This document shows positions 8,581 through 16,492 of a DNA stretch of 64,000 nucleotides, in pieces. Position 1 is the stretch's first letter. Each line of letters begins with the position of its first letter. A program made the translations under genes and the position numbers. A model generated the notes under the pieces. That model searched no databases, was not told the origin of the DNA, and saw nothing but the letters and a program-made list of their open reading frames with translations. This DNA comes from CAVQBP01 sp963723205. Lineage in GTDB: Bacteria > Bacteroidota > Ignavibacteria > Ignavibacteriales > Ignavibacteriaceae. The DNA lies in NCBI GenBank assembly GCA_963723205.1, contig CAVRQC010000024.1, positions 1 through 64,000 of the forward strand, written 5' to 3'.

Positions 8581-9087
8581 TTATCCTCTCAATTCCCATT
8601 TAATTCCTGTAATACCTGATTGATGCAGACGTTCCGTAAGCTGTCCTGTATGATGTTGAATGTGTCTTATATTGTATAGATGTAATTCTGTTTTACTTAT
8701 TGGCAGCCATTCAAACCCGCTCTTTTCATCTCCAAAGGTTTTATCTTCTAAGCTTTCGCATCCTTTTACTATTGTTCCCAGGTAATCAATCATTTCACTC
8801 TTTGAATAGTTGTTTTCAATGATAACAGGCGTTCCGTCAAATGCGATTTCTCCTAAATTATTGTAATTCTCTTTATGTTTAATCCATGGGGTGAATTCAG
8901 AGAGAGTTCCTGATAAATAAAGAGAAGTATAAAAAAGTGTATGATATACAATATGCCAGTATTTGTTTTTATATTTCCCATCTTCCCATAGATTATCGGG
9001 ACACATGTTTATTATATCCAGGAGCATTTTTAATGAAGCTTTGTATTGAGAAATAATTTCTTGTCCCATGTTATTCTCTTTATTCAA
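8581..9087 (-). CDS. DinB-like metal-binding helical protein
   Basis: A 168-residue protein with the four-helix-bundle pattern of the DinB/YfiT-like superfamily. The putative metal-ligand histidines are H45/H49 (YWHIVYHTLFY) and H142/H145/H146 (RHIQHHTGQL). Members are metal-binding proteins, some acting as thiol-dependent S-transferases, for example with bacillithiol. A BshC bacillithiol-synthesis gene also lies in this window (61732-63365), which makes a bacillithiol-linked role conceivable but unproven. The start may be Met7 (MGQEII), since a few residues before it add little. Confidence 0.8.
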   Translation of the reverse strand: MNKENNMGQEIISQYKASLKMLLDIINMCPDNLWEDGKYKNKYWHIVYHTLFYTSLYLSGTLSEFTPWIKHKENYNNLGEIAFDGTPVIIENNYSKSEMIDYLGTIVKGCESLEDKTFGDEKSGFEWLPISKTELHLYNIRHIQHHTGQLTERLHQSGITGIKWELRG

Positions 9088-9608
9088 TTAACTTATTATT
9101 AAGAGCTAAATTAAGTAAGAATTGCGTAATAATTCTTTCCCCAAAATAAATTAAGATACTTTTAACTTAATTTTATTTATTCCTAAAAACAAGAAACCAT
9201 TTACCAATATTAAGTATTTTTTACTTTCATTGTAATTTATTCTACTCTTAATAACTTATACATATGCAGACATAAATAAAATTTTCGCCGGATTATTGTC
9301 TCCCGAAATTAAAAACCGGCAATAGTAAATAAATTCAATAATAATACAAATTTTGAATTGATATCCTTTGCCGGGTGAGTTCCGCTATGTACCGTCTGGA
9401 TAAAATAACTTTTGCTCTGAATTATAGTATCCTCTGATGATCTGATTAACACATTCCTTCTTTGTCAAATTCATTCTCTGTAACTGTCAATTTCTTGACA
9501 GATATTTCTTGCTGCAGGCAATAAGTTTCACAGCACAATTAAATAAGAATTCTGAGTTGTTTCAGTAATACATCAGAATATTCTATCATAAACAAAGGAG
9601 TACATATT
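9088..9608. other. Intergenic, leader of the DUF302 gene
   Basis: The 521 bases between divergent genes hold no supported ORF. The diverged copy of the 7909-7990 non-coding segment lies at about 9137-9230. The right part carries a perfect inverted repeat (9484-9501, listed separately) and a good Shine-Dalgarno sequence (AAAGGAG) just before the DUF302 start codon. Confidence 0.6.
9484..9501. promoter_or_regulatory. Perfect inverted repeat with Crp/Fnr-site geometry
   Basis: CTGTCAA (9484-9490) and TTGACAG (9495-9501) are exact inverted copies around TTTC. Read as TGTCA-N6-TGACA it has the 5-6-5 geometry of Crp/Fnr-family operators. It lies about 108 bases before the DUF302 gene start. A Crp/Fnr-family regulator is encoded about 1.8 kb away (11255-11944). 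Assignment to that regulator is inference. Confidence 0.5.
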
Positions 9609-10088
9609 ATGAAAAAGCTGAATTTAAGCTTGGCAGCCGTCTTTTTTTCTTTAATATTATTTGCCGGTACATTTGCCCGGCCGGGTGAAATTTATGCGGA
9701 AGGCACAAACCCTGTTACAGTCCAATCCAAACAATCTTTTGATAACACAGTATCGGAGATCCGTAAAATGGTAAAACAGAACGGTATGATGGTATTATCC
9801 GAATTAGACCAGGGAAAAATATTGTCTATGACAGGATTATCGGTTAAAGCTGTATCATTGTTTGTAGGTAATCCTCAAATCGGCAATAAGCTGTTTAGTG
9901 CAGACCATGCGGTGGGAATAGCTGTTCCTGTCCGGTTAAATATTTATGAAGGTACAGACGGCAAAACTTACATAAATTATGTAAAGCCTTCTGATAAGCT
10001 TGCTTCTTTTAAGAATAAGGAAATTCAAATGATAGCTCAGAAGCTTGATCAGAAATTAGCAATGCTTACCGGAATGCTTTCAAAATAG
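9609..10088 (+). CDS. Secreted DUF302 domain protein
   Basis: A 159-residue protein with a clear signal peptide (basic MKKLN, hydrophobic to about residue 23, cleavage probably near ARP-GE) followed by a DUF302 domain. The family pattern is visible: SFDNTVSEIRKMVKQNGMMV early, VGNPQIGNKLFSAD in the middle, and VRLNIYEGTDGKTYINY near the end. The structural role of DUF302 is unclear; members are often found in sulfur-oxidising or microaerobic bacteria. A strong AAAGGAG precedes the ATG. A hairpin separates it from the next gene, so the downstream membrane gene is probably read at a lower level or separately. Confidence 0.85.
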   Translation: MKKLNLSLAAVFFSLILFAGTFARPGEIYAEGTNPVTVQSKQSFDNTVSEIRKMVKQNGMMVLSELDQGKILSMTGLSVKAVSLFVGNPQIGNKLFSADHAVGIAVPVRLNIYEGTDGKTYINYVKPSDKLASFKNKEIQMIAQKLDQKLAMLTGMLSK

Positions 10089-10107
10089 ACCGGAACATTA
10101 ATATAAA

Positions 10108-10139
10108 GGTAAACCTGCTGGCTGATAGGCAGGTTTACC
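10108..10139 (+). terminator. Strong stem-loop between DUF302 and membrane-protein genes
   Basis: GGTAAACCTGC (10108-10118) is the exact reverse complement of GCAGGTTTACC (10129-10139), with a 10-base loop. No long T-tract follows, so it may be a partial terminator, an attenuator or an mRNA stabiliser rather than a full stop. Confidence 0.7.
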
Positions 10140-10178
10140 TGGTATTAAATCAATATTTTATTATAACGGAAAAAGAAA

Positions 10179-10871
10179 ATGAAACATGAATATAAAAAAT
10201 TAGGTTTAAGCATAATTGCTTTAATAGCTGCGGAAATAAGCCCGAATTTATTTGTAATATCTCAGGCAGGTTTTGGAGAGTTAAGCAGTCTTGCTGTTAA
10301 TTTTCTAATCCCGTCTATAGTTGTTATAGTTCTGTTAATTGTTATTAGTTATTACTTGAGGGTAAGGGATCTAAGCAGACAAATAGGAATAGGATTATTG
10401 GCCGGTATGATAAGTACGATCGGGCTGGAAATAGTACGGGAGATCGGTTTTCATCTGGGAGGAATGCCTGGAGATATGCCGAAACTTTTAGGTGTTCTAC
10501 TTCTTAATCAGTTTGCACAGGGACCGGATACACTCTCCAATATTACCGGGTGGTCATATCATTTCTGGAATGGTGCTTCATTTGGAATTATTTATAGTGT
10601 TCTGTTCGGCAGAGGAGGAAAGGGAGCAGGAATAATATATGCTTTATTAATTGGAATTGGTTTCATGGCAAGCCCTGCTGTTATACCGCTTGGGGTAGGG
10701 CATTTTGGAGCTGACTTTGGAATTGGTTTCCCTATTACGGTTTTAATGGCTCACCTGGCATTTGGAACTCTGCTGGGAATGCTGATATTTAAATGGAATA
10801 AACAAGGTTTAAGTTTATTTTCAACAATTAAAAGTATCATAAATTATCGGAAAGAAACCGAACCTAAATAA
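10179..10871 (+). CDS. Hypothetical multi-pass membrane protein
   Basis: A 230-residue integral membrane protein I do not recognise. About six hydrophobic segments are visible (roughly 10-30, 42-62, 72-92, 130-146, 150-172 and 186-206). A loop at about 88-120 contains the conserved-looking GLEIVREIGFHLGGMPGDMPK. Histidines occur in or near helices (HLGG, YHFWN, GVGHFGADF, AHLAF), which could coordinate metal or heme, but nothing proves it. It sits 40 bases after the hairpin that follows the secreted DUF302 gene, so the two may work together at the envelope. Confidence 0.7.
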   Translation: MKHEYKKLGLSIIALIAAEISPNLFVISQAGFGELSSLAVNFLIPSIVVIVLLIVISYYLRVRDLSRQIGIGLLAGMISTIGLEIVREIGFHLGGMPGDMPKLLGVLLLNQFAQGPDTLSNITGWSYHFWNGASFGIIYSVLFGRGGKGAGIIYALLIGIGFMASPAVIPLGVGHFGADFGIGFPITVLMAHLAFGTLLGMLIFKWNKQGLSLFSTIKSIINYRKETEPK

Positions 10872-10961
10872 TAAACTTTAGATTCTGAATAATTAAAATT
10901 TGTATGCACAAAAATATAAACTTTCAAAATTGAGTGAACCTTTTTTAATTTCGAAGTCTAA

Positions 10962-11196
10962 TTAATTCTGTAGTTCTGCAATTTTTGATATTAATTTTTT
11001 CACATTTATATCGCCATAACAAAAAAGCTTATTTTCTATAAATAGAGGAGGTACAATCACAATTCCCCGTTTTTTAAATTTATTATGTTAGTAATTATAA
11101 GATTTAAATCTTTTTTCTGTAAGTCAATTGTTTAAGCTGAGCTTCAGCTCTTATGCAGACGGTACAATCCTTTGTTACGATTAATCTAAAGTTCAT
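10962..11196 (-). pseudogene. Thioredoxin-like small protein, broken by two one-base frameshifts
   Basis: Reading the minus strand from ATG at 11196 gives a beta-alpha start with a CxxC motif (LIVTKDCTVCIRAEAQL). The frame stops after about 31 codons. Shifting by one base at the A6 run gives DLNLIITNIINLK. Shifting again at the next A6 run gives GIVIVPPLFIENKLFCYGD and a C-terminal helix ending at the TAA at 10962-10964. Joined, the product would be about 78 residues, the normal size of small thioredoxin/glutaredoxin-like proteins, with C11 and C14 and a cis-Pro-like VPPLF. The span is 235 bases, so restoring one base at each site gives a whole number of codons. It lies 58 bases downstream of the Crp/Fnr gene. 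Either a pseudogene or two homopolymer sequence errors. Confidence 0.75.
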
Positions 11197-11254
11197 TTTT
11201 AATTTTAAAGTTAAAAGAATTTAACGGCTTAACATGTCGGGTATTTGACAATGT

Positions 11255-11944
11255 TCAATTTAAATAGTGCTTTAATGCGGGGAGATCGTTTATAATCAAT
11301 TTTTTCCGGTCGAAATTTATAATATTCTTGTCTCTTAAATCAGTAAGTATATAATTTACAGTCTGCCGTGAGCAGGCTGCCAGTTCTGCAATATCCTGGT
11401 GTTTAAGAAAAGGTTTAACAAAAATTTGTTCCCCGATGTTTTTACCGTTCTTATCAATCATTCTTAAAAGGAATGAAATAATCCTTTGATTTGCATCTTT
11501 AAATACCAGGTCTTCAATTCTTTCCGAAAAGCTTTTAAGCTTCAAGCCTATCAGCTTTGTTAGTTTGATATTCAGAGAGGGAGTTTTGCTTATGAAATTA
11601 CCCAAATCATCTTTATTTATTGCACAGATGAGAGCAGGTTCTACCGTAATTGCAAAATCAGTTCTTTCTTTTTCATCAAGAAAAGCCATTTCACCAAAAA
11701 TCTCACCGGGATTAATAAGAGTTAACATATTTTCTTTCCCGTCTGAAGAATACTTTACAATTTTTACCCTGCCGGTTTTTAAAAAGAAAATAGATGTGGA
11801 AGGATCATTTGCAAAATAAATCGGTTCATTCTTATTTAATTCCCGCATTGAAGTTATACGTTTTAATTCTTCTTTTTTATCATCTGTTAATCCTTTAAAA
11901 AGATTAAAATTTTCCAGGTACCAGAGTTTTGTCTTTTCAGCCAT
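11255..11944 (-). CDS. Crp/Fnr-family transcription regulator
   Basis: A 229-residue protein with a cyclic-nucleotide-binding-type beta-barrel (about 15-130, including NPGEIFGEMAFLDEKERT) and a C-terminal Crp-type winged helix (about 155-225). The recognition segment is DIAELAACSRQTVNYILTDL. There is no N-terminal Cys cluster, so it is not an iron-sulfur FNR. The ligand could be a nucleotide, heme-bound gas or none. The arginine normally binding cAMP phosphate in the GEMAFLDEKERT region is not clearly conserved. A broken thioredoxin-like gene follows, and a Crp-geometry palindrome lies in front of the DUF302 gene, hinting at redox or oxygen control. Confidence 0.9.
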   Translation of the reverse strand: MAEKTKLWYLENFNLFKGLTDDKKEELKRITSMRELNKNEPIYFANDPSTSIFFLKTGRVKIVKYSSDGKENMLTLINPGEIFGEMAFLDEKERTDFAITVEPALICAINKDDLGNFISKTPSLNIKLTKLIGLKLKSFSERIEDLVFKDANQRIISFLLRMIDKNGKNIGEQIFVKPFLKHQDIAELAACSRQTVNYILTDLRDKNIINFDRKKLIINDLPALKHYLN

Positions 11945-12143
11945 TACTTTTATAAAATAGTTTTGAGATTTTTAAATATAATAAAACAAATGTTATTGAT
12001 TAGCTGCATTAATCATAACCGGATTTTTAACAGCGAGAAATTTGGACACTGGTTGGTCCATTTCAAGCAAGTAACTTACTAAAACCTGTTGGTTTGTAAC
12101 AAAATCTGCTAATGATTTAAAATTTCACTTTCAGCATCTTCAG

Positions 12144-13562
12144 CTATTTAAGATTTATAACTATCTTATGATCTCCTTTTAATGTTGAAGGTAGAGAATA
12201 ATCAGATTGCTTTTTCCCATCAAGTTTGAAATATCCTATTGAATTACCATTTCCTCTAACCGAAATATCCAGTTTAGAGTTTCGATAATTAAGATTTTTC
12301 AGATCAATTGAGCTTACTTTTTCAGGCAGGTAGGGTGAAAATGATAATGAATCTTCGCTGAATCTCATTCCGAATAAACCATTAAGAACCATTGAAATAT
12401 ATGCCGTTGCAGACCATGTTTGCAGCTTACAAGACTCCCAGTGAAAATTCCGGCGCGATTCTCCCCAGTCCTGGTATCCGCCGTCCGGTTGACCTGTATT
12501 GGGATTGTATATTTCCCTGAAATCATAGTTCCCTTTATCTTCATCGAGTGCTAAATGAGTTAAACCAAACAATTCGTGAGCAAATGTTTTATAACTTTTA
12601 GCGGCAATCGCTGCTCTTGCAAAGAAACCGTTCACCATAGGCCAGATAAGATTATTATGTCTGCCGGGCATCTCTTTCGAGTATCGAAGGAAGTTAGGAG
12701 CAATTGAAGTAATACCATATTTGGAAACAACGGCATTATTTATTAATTGATTTGCTTTATCTCCTTGAATCACTCCAAAGATTACTGCAAATGAAATTCC
12801 AAGACCTTCCTGAAAACTATGAGCTTTTCCATTTTGATCAATAAGATAATAAAAGGAATTTTTTCCACTATTATAAAAATTCTTTATTATATTTTTTTTC
12901 AATGCTTCGGCTTTCAGCATATAAGAATTTGATATATTGTTATTCTCCGCTAAAAAGTTGCTCATCCGGATTAGAGCAATATAAGCTCCGTAATAAAGAC
13001 AATTTGTACTTAAACATTTGATATAGTGTGATCCTTTAAAATCAAGCACACTGCTTGAATAATTACCGGGTTCGTAAACGGGTTCGGGATAACCTGCAAT
13101 TCCGTCATTAAAAACAGATGGTCCCATAAATAAGCCATAATTTTTATCGAACGTTGTTTGCTCCAGCTGCGCCATTGTATTAGCTGAACATTTATATGCC
13201 TGCTCCAGGAACTCTTTATCACCTGTTACAATGTAGTGATTGCAGGCAGCGATTGCCCATAATATTTTATCCCAAAATTGATGTCCGATAGTATCTTTAT
13301 TAATTGTAACACTCCACAAAGATTTTTCAGCAACTCCCGGTCGTAATAAACTAACACCATTCCATGAATTAATGGCAATATCGCGGGTCCATTCACCACC
13401 GTAATCACCTCCTGCAGCAAGTATACCTCTTCTTACATTTATGTCTACTGTTTCAACAGCTAATTTAAATGCATCATTAATTAAAGGATTATCGGAAATC
13501 AGCTGCTGAGAATATGATTTAAGTGAAATGAGAACGAAAAGAACAAAAAAGATTTTTTTCAT
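12144..13562 (-). CDS. Secreted six-hairpin glycosidase-like protein
   Basis: About 472 residues from the preferred start at 13562 (MKKIFFVLFVLISLKSYSQ), which begins a normal signal peptide. An upstream in-frame Met at 13622 would add 20 residues and hide the signal. The mature protein has the Trp/Gly-rich repeats of an (alpha/alpha)6 barrel: GGEWTRDIAINSWNG early, FMGPSVFNDGIAGYPEP in the middle, DGGYQDWGESRRNFHWESC near the end. A small beta domain follows. It resembles six-hairpin glycosidases (rhamnosidase, glucosidase or debranching-like); the exact family and substrate are not assigned. The role is probably periplasmic or extracellular oligosaccharide hydrolysis. Confidence 0.8.
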   Translation of the reverse strand: MKKIFFVLFVLISLKSYSQQLISDNPLINDAFKLAVETVDINVRRGILAAGGDYGGEWTRDIAINSWNGVSLLRPGVAEKSLWSVTINKDTIGHQFWDKILWAIAACNHYIVTGDKEFLEQAYKCSANTMAQLEQTTFDKNYGLFMGPSVFNDGIAGYPEPVYEPGNYSSSVLDFKGSHYIKCLSTNCLYYGAYIALIRMSNFLAENNNISNSYMLKAEALKKNIIKNFYNSGKNSFYYLIDQNGKAHSFQEGLGISFAVIFGVIQGDKANQLINNAVVSKYGITSIAPNFLRYSKEMPGRHNNLIWPMVNGFFARAAIAAKSYKTFAHELFGLTHLALDEDKGNYDFREIYNPNTGQPDGGYQDWGESRRNFHWESCKLQTWSATAYISMVLNGLFGMRFSEDSLSFSPYLPEKVSSIDLKNLNYRNSKLDISVRGNGNSIGYFKLDGKKQSDYSLPSTLKGDHKIVINLK

Positions 13563-13736
13563 GTCAAGTATTGCAGCCTTATAATATTTATTTTTTAGAA
13601 AATTTAACTTATCTGTTTCCAAAGAATTTCGTCGGAAAAATAATTATAAAATATTTCATATGCTTTCATTAAGAGAACTATCTCAAGATCTTAATGGGTC
13701 GCTTTGAACTTTTTAAAAATGGTTAGTACAATTTCT

Positions 13737-13757
13737 GGGACGCAAACTTTGCATCCC
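13737..13757. repeat. Short palindrome, REP-like
   Basis: GGGACGCAAA and TTTGCATCCC form an imperfect inverted repeat followed by CCTAC. It resembles the perfect GTAGGGG...CCCCTAC palindrome at 21790-21817. The rest of the 724-base gap 13623-14346 is two larger repeats and AT-rich spacer, with no gene recognised. Confidence 0.45.
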
Positions 13758-13812
13758 CTACAACTTCGGAAGAAGAAATGAATAGAACATTTTCTTTCAT
13801 CGTTCTCTTTCC

Positions 13813-13950
13813 TTGTCATTTCGGGCATCCCGATTCGTTTGGTTTTGCTCGCTGAATTCGGGACGAGAAATCCTGTGTTATAATATTTAAGATTTCTCAG
13901 TAATCTTTATTGCTCCTTTAACAAATTGAGATTACCTCGAAATGATTGTT
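13813..13950. repeat. Dispersed palindromic repeat, copy 1
   Basis: Outer ends TTGTCATTTCG (from 13814) and TCGAAATGA (13937-13945) are inverted. Inside, GAGAAATC (13865-13872) and GATTTCTC (13891-13898) form a second inverted pair. The same nested arrangement recurs at 14074, 15658, 18028 and, in a diverged form, 21465. No transposase is inside, so this looks like a MITE or REP-like element. Confidence 0.75.
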
Positions 13951-14073
13951 CCTGAATTTTAAGTTAAACTAAAAAAAATAGAAATGAAAAAGGGGAGTAG
14001 TATTACAATTTATTTTAGAGCCTGTGTGAATATTATTAACTAAGAGTTTTAGAGTCTCTTGTACAACTTTTGA

Positions 14074-14175
14074 AATGTCATTTCGAGGGAGTCTTCGGTC
14101 GAGAAATCTTACGTTTTTAGAAGAAAAGATTTCTCCCTCCTGCCTACCGCAGGCAGGTCGATCAAAATGACAGTT
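14074..14175. repeat. Dispersed palindromic repeat, copy 2
   Basis: Begins with ATGTCATTTCGAGGGAG and ends with CAAAATGACAG. The inner pair is GAGAAATCTTA (14101 onward) and AAGATTTCTCC. Between them is a CCTGCCTACCGCAGGCAGG hairpin, a sub-motif also seen in the repeat array at 21465-21730. Short reading frames across it are repeat translations, not genes. Confidence 0.75.
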
Positions 14176-14346
14176 CTGCAACAACCTCTTTAACTATTGG
14201 TTATAAATCTAAAATGAAATATCTATGAACCGTCTTAACATTTTTTAAGATTTTCACACAATCTCTTTAGTGCACTGAAAATAAAAACATAAAAAAAGTA
14301 TCGGGTTTTAGCCGCTATTTTTAAGTCTGATAAAATAGCATAAACT

Positions 14347-15447
14347 TTAGGCAATATGCGCCGGCTGTGCATTCACATATACTGCATATATCGATTGGCT
14401 TGCCGCCATAAAAAGTCTGTTTCGCTTTACACCTCCGAAACAAAGATTAGCGCAAATCTCCGGTAGTAAAATCATCCCGATGCGTTCACCTTCAGGCGAA
14501 AAGATATGCACACCGTCGTACCCTTCACCGGCCCATCCGGCAGACGACCAAATATTGCCGTCTGTATCCGCCCGTATTCCATCAGGTATACCCGATTTCC
14601 CCTTGTATTCCATTGAACAGAAACGGCGTTTATTTTTTAGTTTATTTTCTCGGGTTATATAATAAACATCAATCCCTTTCGGATTCTCACCTCCTGTATC
14701 CGAAACATATAATTTTTTATAGTCGGGGGAGAAGCATATTCCATTCGGCTCATTAGCTTCATCGGAAACCATCTTGATTGAACTGTTCTTCGGATCTATT
14801 CTGTAAACTGCTTCTTTAAGCTGCGATTCTGCTATGTGTCCTTCATAGTATCCGCTGATTCCATATATAGGATCGGTAAACCAGATTCCGCCATCCGGGT
14901 GGACTACAATATCGTTCGGCGAATTTAATTTTTTTCCATTGTAATTATCTGCGAGAACCGTAACATCACCGTTGTGTTCGAACCTTACAACACGGCGTGT
15001 ATCGTGTTCGCATGCGAGAAGGCGTCCTTCGAAGTCAAAAGTATTTCCGTTTGAGTTGTTGGCGGGTTTATAGAATTCGCTTACATGACCATCCTCATCC
15101 AGCCTGCGCATCCGGCGGTTGTTCGGTATATCGCTCCATACAAGGTAGCGATCCCCGGAATTCCAGGCAGCGCCTTCGGCCCATAAAGCACCTGTCCAGA
15201 CCTGCTCAATAGATGTGTTGCCGATTAGATATTTATTGAAACGTTTATCAAGTGCAATAATATTGGGATCAGGATAACGAACAATCTTCTTTTTACCGTC
15301 ATATAATTGTTCTGGTTTATTTTCGGATCTCAGAGTCTTTGGAAAAAAAATAGCGCCTGCAGCAAATGTACTCATAGTGAGAAACGAACGCCTTTTCAAT
15401 AAATGTATGCTTCTCTTATTCTCTGAAATTAATAAATCTTCTTTCAT
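14347..15447 (-). CDS. Tat-exported SMP-30/gluconolactonase-family protein
   Basis: A 366-residue protein with a twin-arginine signal (KRRSFLTMS, R19-R20) and hydrophobic stretch, then an SMP-30/gluconolactonase six-bladed beta-propeller. Metal-site patterns are visible: WAEGAAW (Glu), NSPNDIVVHPDGGIWFTDP (Asn) and PNGICFSPDYKKLYVSDTG (Asn and Asp), with GIPDGIRADTDGNIW later. Members hydrolyse sugar lactones. Tat export implies folding before export to the periplasm. It lies in a carbohydrate-degrading block between a secreted glycosidase and a GH2 relic, consistent with sugar oxidation and lactone hydrolysis, though the substrate is unknown. Confidence 0.9.
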   Translation of the reverse strand: MKEDLLISENKRSIHLLKRRSFLTMSTFAAGAIFFPKTLRSENKPEQLYDGKKKIVRYPDPNIIALDKRFNKYLIGNTSIEQVWTGALWAEGAAWNSGDRYLVWSDIPNNRRMRRLDEDGHVSEFYKPANNSNGNTFDFEGRLLACEHDTRRVVRFEHNGDVTVLADNYNGKKLNSPNDIVVHPDGGIWFTDPIYGISGYYEGHIAESQLKEAVYRIDPKNSSIKMVSDEANEPNGICFSPDYKKLYVSDTGGENPKGIDVYYITRENKLKNKRRFCSMEYKGKSGIPDGIRADTDGNIWSSAGWAGEGYDGVHIFSPEGERIGMILLPEICANLCFGGVKRNRLFMAASQSIYAVYVNAQPAHIA

Positions 15448-15657
15448 TAACAGCTCCCGGATAATTGATTGAAAAATGTTTACTTGTTATTCTGATTTTT
15501 TTGATGCCGGTGGATTCTAATATTACAATATTGACAAAACTTTCCGAAATATAATAATTTTTTCTTGAGTTGCATGAAGAGGATTAGATTTTTTTGGATT
15601 AAGAGATTTCTGTTAAACGTAAAAAAATCCCTCTAATGGAACTGTTTAAAAAGTATG

Positions 15658-15767
15658 ATTGTCATTTTTTCAACCTGCCGAAGTCAGGCCCTGACTCTTG
15701 CCGTTAAATTTTTTAAATCTGGGAGAAATCTCATGGATACCGATTAAAATTTCTCGGTCGCCAGTGG
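15658..15767. repeat. Dispersed palindromic repeat, copy 3 (diverged)
   Basis: Starts with GATTGTCATTTTTTCAACCTGCC and carries GAGAAATCTCATGG and AAAATTTCTCGG as the inner pair. It lies at the broken 5' edge of the GH2 relic, with a further GAATCCCGATTAGGGGATGCC segment up to about 15830. Bases 15448-15657 before it show no gene. Confidence 0.6.
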
Positions 15768-15839
15768 CTATACAATTTGAAGGTTAGAGGTGAGACGTAA
15801 GTATCATTCCGAATCCCGATTAGGGGATGCCGAATTTTA

Positions 15840-16020
15840 ATTGCAGGTGTAGATAATGCCGATTTAAAAGACCTTGATCCATATGTTGGTAATACACTAA
15901 AGCCTGGCATGGGCGTGCTCTTGTTGTTATAAAAGCACAAATAAAGCCGGCGATATTAAGCTTACGGTAAGTTCACCGGGATTAATAAGTTCAATCGTAA
16001 CCATCAATCCGAAAGTCTTT
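15840..16020 (+). pseudogene. C-terminal relic of a GH2 beta-galactosidase
   Basis: Translation from 15840 gives AGVDNADLKDLDPYVGNT. After a one-base shift near 15900 it gives AWHGRALVVIKAQIK, and after another near 15948 GDIKLTVSSPGLISSIVTI. This is the characteristic C-terminal beta domain of bacterial GH2 beta-galactosidases (AGVDN...KAWHGRALVVIK...G-I-L-V-S-GL). The catalytic domains are missing: the 5' side runs directly into repeat DNA. Both frameshifts correspond to one missing base. The relic is not functional as it stands. It marks decay of a polysaccharide-degradation locus. Confidence 0.8.
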
Positions 16021-16492
16021 AATTCTAATAAACCGATTCATATCAAATATAGAAGTAAAGGACTCTCAATAACATTTTTGCAGATTCTGGCATTGGGATT
16101 AAATATTCCTTTCACCATAACTGTTTTCGATTGTGCAGGATTCAATCTTATCAAAATCCAATATTGTATCCCTGTTAATCAAGGTTTTTTAAAGAGCAAT
16201 AACAGGTTAGGCCGATAATTTTTTTTGTCTTTGGTCAAAAATAGAATTAAGTTGATTTCAACCTAATTTTTATTTGGGGAGGAAAATCACAAACACTTAT
16301 ATTATCCATAAATCCGAAAATCGTAAGTCGATATATATGCATTATTTTATCTATAAGTTTAGATTTTAAAGAATGAATATATATGCAACATGGATATAAA
16401 TAGGCACATGGAAGTAATCCGGAAACACCTTAATGATAAGTTAAGCGTATTTTGTCCAAAAAGAAATAATTGATAAAATTGGAGACCGTACC
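16021..16492. other. Intergenic after the GH2 relic
   Basis: The open frame continues without known similarity to a TAA at 16216-16218. The rest is AT-rich. A GGAG sequence about a dozen bases before 16493 serves the next gene. No repeat or RNA gene was recognised. Confidence 0.5.

Noticed and set aside
12003..12015. Inverted repeat TGATTA...TAATCA upstream of the Crp/Fnr gene as an autoregulatory site
   Set aside because: Six-base arms with a 7-base spacer in AT-rich DNA are likely by chance, and the half-sites do not match the TGTCA-N6-TGACA palindrome.
13969..14184. 71-codon minus-strand frame
   Set aside because: It translates dispersed repeat copy 2 and spacer DNA, has no ribosome-binding site and no family pattern.
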